NCBI GenBank assembly: GCA_934371475.1
Contig: CAKRNX010000062.1
Span: forward strand, 1 to 11,824
Reading direction: 5' to 3'
Source: an uncultured Lachnospiraceae bacterium
GTDB lineage: Bacteria > Bacillota > Clostridia > Lachnospirales > Lachnospiraceae
Length of the DNA stretch: 11,824 nt
Positions 5,862-11,824 of this stretch are shown piece after piece (positions within the stretch are counted from its first letter, which is position 1; each line of letters starts with the position of its first letter). The position numbers and the translations under genes are program-made. The notes under the pieces were generated by a model, which was given only the letters and a program-made list of their open reading frames with translations, made no database searches and was not told the origin of the DNA.

Positions 5862-8800
5862 ATGAATTTAAAAAAACAGAAAATGACAGCTGTCCTGGCA
5901 GGTATTGCCATGACATGCAGCTGCATTCCGGTAAATGTGCTGGCTTTGGCAGAAGAAGCAGAGGTTAAGGCGGAAGGAACAGAAGTTCCTCAGTATGATG
6001 AGAGCAGTTATGAGGTTCAAGAGCTGGATGCAATTGAATACGGTGAGATTGATTTTAATGACAACTGGAAGTTTTATCTTTCCACCACAAAAGGTGTTTA
6101 TAACGAGGAAACTGTTATAGAAGATAAAGTCGCAGATATTTCCGTGAAAAGCGGCCTGAAAGACGGGGAAGAGGGACCTCAGACAGCAGAAATTGTGCAG
6201 CCGGATTTTGAAGACAGCGGATGGCGCACGGTCCAGGTTCCTCATGACTGGGGATTTGAATTTGCCAGATACGATAATCCTGAAGAAACCACCAGCGGAA
6301 CCGGTTATCTTCCGGGTGGAGTAGGATTTTACAGAAAAACATTTACGGTTCCGGCAGAGATGGAAGGGAAAAAGATTTCTGTAGAATTTGACGGAGTGTA
6401 TATGAATTCTGCGGTATATGTCAATGGCGAGCTGGTAGGTGAATATCCGAACGGATATATGGGATTCACATATGATATCAGCAAGTATCTGGTTTATGGC
6501 GGAGAGAATGTAATTACAGTCAGATGTCAGGATAAAGTTCCGTCTGCCAGATGGTATCCGGGACACGGTATTTATCGTCCGGTGCGTATCCTGGTAGATA
6601 ATGATACAAGGTTTGTACAGAACGGGGTGTATCTCTATACACCTGATATCGGGAAGACATATCCGGCTGACCAGACAGCAGAGCTTCACGTAGATTCAGA
6701 AGTATACAGCACACAGGATGTCAGTGATGTAACCGTTGTAACAACACTGTATGATGAGGACGGCGAAGTATTTGCCTCAGGTGCTTCGGATGAAACTTCA
6801 CTGGTTGCCAATCAGGTAAGTGATGTCGATTATACGTTTACGGTAGAGAATGCAGAGCTGTGGGACTGCGATGATCCGAACTTATATAAAGCGGTCGTAG
6901 AACTTTACCATGACGGAGAGGTGATTGACAGTTATGCGACTGATTATGGCTTTAAATGGTTTGAGGTAACTGCTACAGAGGGCGCAAAGCTGAATGGCGA
7001 ATTTATTATGCTGAACGGCGTCAATATCCATCATGAGAATGGTATGATCGGTACGGTTTCCGAGCCCGATGCACTGGAACGCAAAGTGAAGATTATGAAG
7101 GAAATGGGAGTCAATGCAATCAGAACTTCACATAATCCTGAAAGTGTAGAATTTTTAAATGCCTGCAACAGACAGGGCGTTATGGTGCTGGAAGAAGCGG
7201 CGGATTTTGTGACCGGAGGAAAGGGCGGAGCGAACTGGGGACAGTGGTTCTCTGATGAAGTTCCCGAAGACTGGGCAGGTATCCGTGATGGAGGACTTCC
7301 ATCCGTTACACTTGCAACAGACGGACAGCTGAAAGAAGCGCCCTACTGCTGGGGAGATGAAAATATTCAGGAGATGGTGCGCAGACACCGTAATAATCCG
7401 TGTATTATTATGTGGTCAACTGCAAATGAGCTGCGTAATATCAGCGAGGCGCCGGAATGGGCAACCGATGAACTGATGAAAGATCTTTACGCGACAGAGA
7501 GTGATCCGAATCCTGTGTTTGGTATTAATACTGAGATGATCCGTCTGGCACAGCGTGTATTACAGGAAGATCCGTATCATATCATCGTGCAGGCGACAGA
7601 TGTATTCCGGAATGGAGTAGAAGCTTCTAAGGAAGAGTACGGGGAGCAGTGGATCAATGGTGCGAAGTATCTGGAAAGTATTGGCGGTGTGCTTGGTACT
7701 CAGTACAGTGTAAAACAGACATATGAAGATATCCGGAAGAACTTCCCGAATCTGGCGACGATGGAAACGGAAGCCAGTCTCGTACATACCGCGCGCGGTT
7801 CTTACTATGGCGGAAAAGAAATTATTATCAGCCGTGACATGACTGCAGGAATGTTGGGAGGAGGCGGATACGGAAACGGAAGCTACACTCCGTATCGTGA
7901 ATATTCCATCAAAAATGTCAGAGATCATGGTGATATTAATCTTGGCCAGTTTGTATGGACAGGCATTGACTATATGGGAGAAGGCTGGAATACCAAGATT
8001 GAAAATGAACCGGATATGGTAGCTACCGGACATCATGGCTTAGTGGAAATTTCAGGTACGCCGAAGGATGCCTATTATCTGTTCCAGAGCCAGTGGACAA
8101 GTAAGGAGGATGCTCCGATGGCACATCTTGTTCCGGCCGACTGGAATAAGTGGGCGCAGGGACAGAGTGTACCGGTTCTGGTATACACGAACTGCCCGAA
8201 AGCAGAACTTTTCCTGAACGGAGAATCTCTGGGTGTGAGAAGTTTTGATAAAAAAGTGACCAGATTTGGTATGGAGTATTACGAAACTTCAGAAAATACG
8301 GATGATGATAAGAGCAATACTAGCGATGTCAATACAGGTGGTTATGTAAGCCCGACAGGAACATACGGAAATCTGCATCTGTCCTGGGACGTACCGTATG
8401 AGGCAGGAGAGCTGAAAGTAGTGGCATACGATGAGGATGGCACTGTTCTGGCAGAAGATATTGTAGCAACACACAGTTATCCGAAGTCCGTTAAGCTGGA
8501 AGCAGACAAAATGGTGATGAAGGCAGACGGGGAAGGCATGATTTATATCACAGCATCTATTGTAGATGAAAATGGATATCTTTGCCGTGATGCCAGCGAT
8601 TTGGTAAAAGTAGAAGTCAGCGGAGCAAAAATAGCAGGTATTTCCAATGGTTATCAGGGAGAGTACGAAGCATGGAAATATAACGGCACACAGTACAGCT
8701 ATTATACAGAGCATACCGCACATATAGGTTCTGTCGTATTTGCACTGAAATCAGAAGGCGCGGGTGCGGTAAATGTGAAAGTATATGGTGATGATCTGGA

Positions 8801-10205
8801 GCCGGGATATCTGACCGTATATGCGCAGGCAGATGAAGCAGATGATATCATTGGATATGAAGAAACCCATATCAGAGTTCCGGTTGGAAAAGAACTGGTA
8901 CTTCCGGAAAAAGTGACAGCTGTTCTGAAAAATGGCGAAACAGCCGAAGAGGATGCTGAGTGGACAACGATTCCGACGACGGAAACTGCCGGAGAATACG
9001 AGGCAGAAGCTGCTAACGGTGCAAAAGCATATATTTCTGTATATGAAATAACAGAAATTGAACCGGTAGAACTGGTCGTATATGGAAATGTAGATCCGGT
9101 ATTGCCCGAGCTGGTCAGCGTAACCTGTTCAGATGGCGTGACAGAATATGTGCCTGTGACATGGAACGGACTGGAAGGAAGTATTGAAGGTACAGATAAA
9201 ACAATGACTGCTACAGTAGAGAAGTCAGATGAGGAACAGGTAAATCTTGCAGATTCATCCAGATTTGAAATGAAAGCAACAGCAAACTTTACCAGTGCAG
9301 ATATTCGTCAGGCAATTAATGTGACAGATGGCCGCCTTGATACATTCTGGGATAACCGTGTAGCAGTGTCCAGAAGTCTTGCATTTGATATCAGTATTCA
9401 AAGGGAGACTTCCCTGGATGTAAGTTATGTGGAACTTGACTGGGCAGACTACCAGACAATCAACAAATTAAATCTGTATTTTAATATTGGAGATATCTTA
9501 GAAGATGCAGATGGAAAAGTACCCTCACGGGATTTCTTCCAGAACGGGTCAAGCGATACCCCGCTTCAGACCGCTATGCCGGAAAAAATTCAGGTTGAAT
9601 ACTGGGATGGATCTAGCTGGAAAATTGTAGATGAGAGTGAAACTGTTTTCGCAGAGGAGAGTCAGAAGGCAACGGTGGTTACATTTGATACGGTTACTGC
9701 GAAGAGACTGCGTATTCATATGTACAATGCAACACCGTACACACCGGAAGGTACAATTCAGCTGTGCGAAGTAGAGGCATTTGCTTCTGACGGAGCAGAA
9801 ACTTTTGTTGAAAAAACAGCAGATCAGCAGCAGGAGAAAGAGACAGAGACTGTATCAGCCGAAGCGCAGGCAGTGGATGAAGCAGTTGCGGCGCGCGCAG
9901 AAGAAGTCATCCGTCTGTTTTCTGAAAAAGAGTATGAAGAGGTTTTTGATTTATGCGATCATCAGATGGTAGGAGAACTTCTTGGATATTCTTCACTGTT
10001 AAAAGAAACATGGGAGGATCTGCTGAATACTTACGGAGATTATAAAGAAACAGACCATGTTGACTATACCAGAGAAGAAAACGGTTATACAACGGCAAGC
10101 TTTGTTCTTGTTTTTGAAAAAGCAAAGGTAACATTTAACGTAAAGCTTGATACAGACAATCTGCTGAACGGTGTTTCTGTGATTGGTGCAGAAAGTATCA
10201 ATTAA
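5862..10205 (+). CDS. Secreted multidomain GH2 glycosidase (beta-galactosidase-like) with Ig-like, discoidin-like and DUF3887-like domains
   Basis: This is a 1447-residue secreted enzyme. ATG 5862 is chosen because AGGGAGG (5849-5855) lies 6 nt upstream; the GTG at 5841 sits just before that site. Residues 1-30 are a signal peptide, probable cut A-L-A/E-E. About 62-245 is the GH2 sugar-binding domain (N-D-N-W-K-F-Y-L; G-I-Y-R-P-V) and 250-368 the GH2 Ig-like domain. About 372-745 is the catalytic barrel: G-V-N-I-H-H at 386-391, R-T-S-H-N-P at 421-426, acid/base Glu523 in W-S-T-A-N-E, and nucleophile Glu637 (or Glu635) in M-E-T-E-A-S. F-V-W-T-G-I-D-Y-M-G-E follows at 697-707. About 750-985 are the accessory sandwich domains usual after galactosidase-like barrels. 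About 1003-1062 and 1066-1121 resemble Big_4 Ig domains, 1126-1309 an F5/8C sugar-binding domain, and 1338-1443 DUF3887. There is no LPXTG motif. Retaining beta-glycosidase chemistry is likely; beta-galactosidase is the best guess. Divergent from the sensory operon. Confidence 0.92.
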   Translation: MNLKKQKMTAVLAGIAMTCSCIPVNVLALAEEAEVKAEGTEVPQYDESSYEVQELDAIEYGEIDFNDNWKFYLSTTKGVYNEETVIEDKVADISVKSGLKDGEEGPQTAEIVQPDFEDSGWRTVQVPHDWGFEFARYDNPEETTSGTGYLPGGVGFYRKTFTVPAEMEGKKISVEFDGVYMNSAVYVNGELVGEYPNGYMGFTYDISKYLVYGGENVITVRCQDKVPSARWYPGHGIYRPVRILVDNDTRFVQNGVYLYTPDIGKTYPADQTAELHVDSEVYSTQDVSDVTVVTTLYDEDGEVFASGASDETSLVANQVSDVDYTFTVENAELWDCDDPNLYKAVVELYHDGEVIDSYATDYGFKWFEVTATEGAKLNGEFIMLNGVNIHHENGMIGTVSEPDALERKVKIMKEMGVNAIRTSHNPESVEFLNACNRQGVMVLEEAADFVTGGKGGANWGQWFSDEVPEDWAGIRDGGLPSVTLATDGQLKEAPYCWGDENIQEMVRRHRNNPCIIMWSTANELRNISEAPEWATDELMKDLYATESDPNPVFGINTEMIRLAQRVLQEDPYHIIVQATDVFRNGVEASKEEYGEQWINGAKYLESIGGVLGTQYSVKQTYEDIRKNFPNLATMETEASLVHTARGSYYGGKEIIISRDMTAGMLGGGGYGNGSYTPYREYSIKNVRDHGDINLGQFVWTGIDYMGEGWNTKIENEPDMVATGHHGLVEISGTPKDAYYLFQSQWTSKEDAPMAHLVPADWNKWAQGQSVPVLVYTNCPKAELFLNGESLGVRSFDKKVTRFGMEYYETSENTDDDKSNTSDVNTGGYVSPTGTYGNLHLSWDVPYEAGELKVVAYDEDGTVLAEDIVATHSYPKSVKLEADKMVMKADGEGMIYITASIVDENGYLCRDASDLVKVEVSGAKIAGISNGYQGEYEAWKYNGTQYSYYTEHTAHIGSVVFALKSEGAGAVNVKVYGDDLEPGYLTVYAQADEADDIIGYEETHIRVPVGKELVLPEKVTAVLKNGETAEEDAEWTTIPTTETAGEYEAEAANGAKAYISVYEITEIEPVELVVYGNVDPVLPELVSVTCSDGVTEYVPVTWNGLEGSIEGTDKTMTATVEKSDEEQVNLADSSRFEMKATANFTSADIRQAINVTDGRLDTFWDNRVAVSRSLAFDISIQRETSLDVSYVELDWADYQTINKLNLYFNIGDILEDADGKVPSRDFFQNGSSDTPLQTAMPEKIQVEYWDGSSWKIVDESETVFAEESQKATVVTFDTVTAKRLRIHMYNATPYTPEGTIQLCEVEAFASDGAETFVEKTADQQQEKETETVSAEAQAVDEAVAARAEEVIRLFSEKEYEEVFDLCDHQMVGELLGYSSLLKETWEDLLNTYGDYKETDHVDYTREENGYTTASFVLVFEKAKVTFNVKLDTDNLLNGVSVIGAESIN

Positions 10206-10280
10206 ATGTGAGATAACTCGCAGTAAGGATGCCATGATATTGCTGAAGGAAGGCAGAGATATCTAAATATCTGAATTTGC

Positions 10281-10331
10281 AGGAGCTGCGGCAAAACAGG
10301 GAAAACATCACCTGTGGAGCCCGCAGCTCCT
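10281..10331 (+). terminator. Long stem-loop downstream of the GH2 gene
   Basis: An 11-bp perfect stem (10281-10291 with 10321-10331) encloses an inner 5-bp stem (10296-10300 with 10311-10315). It lies 76 nt after the GH2 stop codon. Only three T residues follow, so termination may be weak; it may instead protect the 3' end of the mRNA. A smaller A+T hairpin (10257-10262 with 10267-10272) precedes it. This is the only strong structure between GH2 and the hrcA promoter. Confidence 0.5.
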
Positions 10332-10377
10332 TTGGCGTGAAGGCAGAAAAAATAAATAAAAAAATTTTTAAAACCTA

Positions 10378-10406
10378 TTGACAAACGAAAAGCACTGTCA
10401 TATTAT
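10378..10406 (+). promoter_or_regulatory. SigA-type promoter of the hrcA-grpE operon
   Basis: A perfect TTGACA (10378-10383) is followed after 17 bp by TATTAT (10401-10406, 5 of 6). An A/T-only run at about 10347-10373 lies just upstream, where an UP element would sit. Transcription would start near 10413, putting the CIRCE operator at about +8 to +34 in the leader. This is a strong promoter that needs repression, as expected for a heat-shock operon. Confidence 0.88.
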
Positions 10407-10414
10407 AGTGCTAT
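10389..10414. promoter_or_regulatory. Degenerate second CIRCE-like dyad over the promoter
   Basis: AAAGCACTG (10389-10397) and TAGTGCTAT (10406-10414) form an imperfect inverted repeat separated by 8 bp. Its core AGCACT/AGTGCT is identical to the core of the perfect CIRCE just downstream, but the spacing is 1 bp shorter. It covers the spacer and -10 hexamer. It may be a weaker HrcA site or a decayed duplicate. Confidence 0.4.
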
Positions 10415-10419
10415 GGATG

Positions 10420-10446
10420 TTAGCACTCCACTGAAACGAGTGCTAA
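10420..10446. promoter_or_regulatory. CIRCE operator (HrcA-binding site)
   Basis: TTAGCACTC (10420-10428), 9 bp, GAGTGCTAA (10438-10446) matches the CIRCE consensus at every position. HrcA dimers bind it and repress the operon; repression is relieved on heat shock when GroEL is titrated away. It lies between the promoter and the hrcA ribosome site, so hrcA is autoregulated. Confidence 0.97.
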
Positions 10447-10476
10447 CAGCTAGAGAAACGGAAGGAGGCAATTCAG

Positions 10477-11529
10477 ATGCAGATAGATGACCGGAAATGG
10501 ACGATCTTACAGGCCATCATTAAGACTTATCTGGAAACAGGTGAGCCGGTTGGATCCAGGACGATTTCGAAGTATCCGGGGCTGAATTTGAGTTCCGCAA
10601 CCATCCGCAATGAAATGTCAGATCTGGAAGAGATGGGCTATATCATTCAGCCCCATACTTCAGCAGGACGGATCCCGTCAGACGCCGGTTACCGTTTATA
10701 TGTGGACCGGATGATGCAGGAGAACGACCGGAAGATGGAGGCCAAGGATAAAGAGGTTTCGGAGATGAAGGAGCTGGTGCTCCAGAGACAGGACAAGATG
10801 GAGATGGTATTAAAGCAGCTGGCCAGGTTTCTGGCGGCCAATACCAACTACGCGACCATGATTTCCAGTCCCCAGTATCACCGGACTAAGCTGAAGTTCA
10901 TTCAGTTGTCCATCGTAGATGAAAGCCAGATCCTGGCAGTAATTGTAGCCGAGGGAAATGTGGTGAAAAACAAGATGATCCGCATGGAACACGGACTGGA
11001 CAATGAGACGATCCTGAAAATGAACATTCTTCTGAACAGCAGTCTCAACGGGCTGACGATAGAACAGATTAATCTGGCAACGATCTCCAAGCTTAAAGAA
11101 GAGGCGGGGATCCACAGTGATGTGGTGGGACGTGTTCTGGACGCGGTGGCAGAGGCCATCAGCGAAGAGGAAGATATGGAGATTTACACCAGCGGTGCGA
11201 CGAATATCTTCAAGTACCCGGAGCTAAGTGACAGCGAGAAGGCGAGTGAGCTGATCAGCACATTTGAGGAGAAACATCCTCTGGCAAGTCTGATGAGTGA
11301 GGAGCTTCCGGGGGATGAAGAACATGGCATCCAGGTGTATATCGGACAGGAGACTCCGGTTTCCACAATGAAGGACTGCAGCGTTGTGACAGCTTCCTAT
11401 GATCTGGGTGACGGGATGTACGGAAGGATCGGCATTGTGGGACCTAAGCGTATGGATTATGACCGGGTGGTTGGGATCCTGAAAAATCTGACCCAACAGC
11501 TGGACGATATATTTAAGAAAGAAGATTAA
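10477..11529 (+). CDS. hrcA: Heat-inducible transcription repressor HrcA
   Basis: This is a 350-residue protein, normal for HrcA. Residues 1-75 form the winged-helix DNA-binding domain, with the family signatures R-K-W-T-I-L-Q-A-I, G-E-P-V-G-S-R-T-I, L-S-S-A-T-I-R-N-E-M-S-D-L-E-E-M-G-Y and P-H-T-S-A-G-R-I-P-S near its end. A charged helical stretch (about 80-120) precedes the GAF-like and dimerisation parts, which close with a G-R-I-G-I-V-G-P-K-R-M-D-Y segment. ATG 10477 has an AAGGAGG site 8 nt upstream. It represses class I heat-shock genes by binding CIRCE; a perfect copy lies just upstream at 10420-10446. grpE begins 27 bp downstream, so the classic hrcA-grpE-dnaK operon is expected to continue past the window. 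Compared with the sensory operon and GH2, the gene looks richer in G+C by eye, as expected for a core gene. Confidence 0.98.
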   Translation: MQIDDRKWTILQAIIKTYLETGEPVGSRTISKYPGLNLSSATIRNEMSDLEEMGYIIQPHTSAGRIPSDAGYRLYVDRMMQENDRKMEAKDKEVSEMKELVLQRQDKMEMVLKQLARFLAANTNYATMISSPQYHRTKLKFIQLSIVDESQILAVIVAEGNVVKNKMIRMEHGLDNETILKMNILLNSSLNGLTIEQINLATISKLKEEAGIHSDVVGRVLDAVAEAISEEEDMEIYTSGATNIFKYPELSDSEKASELISTFEEKHPLASLMSEELPGDEEHGIQVYIGQETPVSTMKDCSVVTASYDLGDGMYGRIGIVGPKRMDYDRVVGILKNLTQQLDDIFKKED

Positions 11530-11556
11530 CAAAGATCAGAAAGGTGGATATATACA

Positions 11557-11824
11557 GTGGCAGAAACAGAAGTAAAGAATGAACAGGCCATGGATGAGAC
11601 CGCCGAGCAGGCTGCACAGGAGAGCGAAGCGAATACTCAGGAAGGCAGCACGGAGGAGGATACTCAGGAAGAGTGCACCGAGGAAACATGTTCCGATGAG
11701 GAGCAGGCAGAAGAGGATGCCGCTGAGGAAGATCATCAGGCCGCTCCGAAAAAAGGATTTTTCGGAAAAAAGAAAGATAAAAAAGACAAAAAGGATATTC
11801 AGATAGAAGAACTTACCGATAAGG
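11557..11824 (+). CDS. grpE: GrpE nucleotide-exchange factor, N-terminal part
   Basis: The first 89 codons are visible and run off the window end. The start is taken as GTG 11557 because AAAGGTGG (11540-11547) lies 9 nt upstream; the next in-frame ATG (11590) has no ribosome site. The N-terminus is a long acidic, Glu/Gln/Ala-rich disordered tail. It is followed by K-K-G-F-F-G-K-K-K and a Lys/Asp-rich stretch, then I-E-E-L-T-D-K leading into the expected long dimeric helix. This tail style is common in GrpE of Lachnospiraceae. GrpE releases ADP from DnaK in the cytoplasm. The catalytic beta domain lies outside the window, so the call rests on the N-terminal pattern plus the position directly after hrcA. 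It should be co-repressed by HrcA through the CIRCE at 10420-10446. Confidence 0.88.
   Translation, partial: MAETEVKNEQAMDETAEQAAQESEANTQEGSTEEDTQEECTEETCSDEEQAEEDAAEEDHQAAPKKGFFGKKKDKKDKKDIQIEELTDK

Noticed and set aside
5868..6689. 273-residue antisense frame inside the GH2 gene
   Set aside because: It is Cys-, Ile- and Phe-rich as expected for an antisense shadow, has no ribosome site, and lies entirely opposite the conserved GH2 sugar-binding domain.
7986..7997. N-T-K at residues 710-712 as the N-x-K motif of beta-glucuronidases
   Set aside because: Aligned by the flanking F-V-W-T-G and Y-Y-L-F-Q-S-Q-W blocks, the N-x-K position falls near G-H-H-G (723-726), about a dozen residues later, so the motif is absent and a galactosidase-like activity is more likely.
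8289..8723. 144-residue antisense frame inside GH2
   Set aside because: It has no start signal and lies opposite conserved accessory domains of the enzyme; its Cys/Ile-rich composition is typical of an antisense shadow.
11579..11806. 75-residue Arg/Lys-rich frame on the + strand at the window end
   Set aside because: It is a frame-shifted shadow of the acidic N-terminus of grpE, which has the ribosome site and the family pattern.

Overview
The window looks like the chromosome of a gut-type Lachnospiraceae (Bacillota, Clostridia). Three things suggest this: a hemW gene next to an HrcA/CIRCE-controlled hrcA-grpE heat-shock operon, LytS/YesN-type two-component proteins, and a large secreted GH2 enzyme. 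The taxon is inferred from protein style and gene order, not from a database search. No tRNA, rRNA, CRISPR array or transposase gene was seen.

Layout from left to right. The 3' end of hemW (1-354, +) ends in a hairpin/T-tract terminator. A membrane-anchored SGNH/GDSL-type hydrolase (409-1197, -) converges on it. A 331-base gap (1198-1528) holds no convincing gene but several inverted repeats, including a perfect 14-bp stem. A leftward operon then encodes, in transcription order, an extracellular solute-binding protein (4015-5460), a LytS/YesM-type sensor kinase (2273-3928) and a YesN-type REC + AraC response regulator (1529-2263). Divergent from it is a 1447-residue secreted GH2 glycosidase (5862-10205, +). 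It carries two bacterial Ig-like domains, a discoidin (F5/8C)-like domain and a C-terminal DUF3887-like domain. The window closes with hrcA (10477-11529, +) behind a near-consensus SigA promoter and a perfect CIRCE operator, then the first 89 codons of grpE.

How the parts may work together. The binding protein, kinase and regulator form an apparent three-component sensory operon. No ABC permease gene lies beside it, so the binding protein may sense a sugar rather than import it. The 401-base divergent intergenic region has one recognisable promoter facing each way. Between them sit two 12-bp direct repeats exactly 21 bp apart, plus a weaker pair also 21 bp apart. This is the geometry expected for an AraC-type regulator. 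The simplest model is that an extracellular glycan fragment is sensed by the binding protein/kinase pair and that the regulator then switches on both its own operon and the GH2 enzyme. In many Firmicutes hemW is directly followed by hrcA-grpE-dnaK-dnaJ. Here about 10 kb of carbohydrate-sensing and carbohydrate-degrading genes separates them, so this looks like an accessory locus placed in a conserved neighbourhood.
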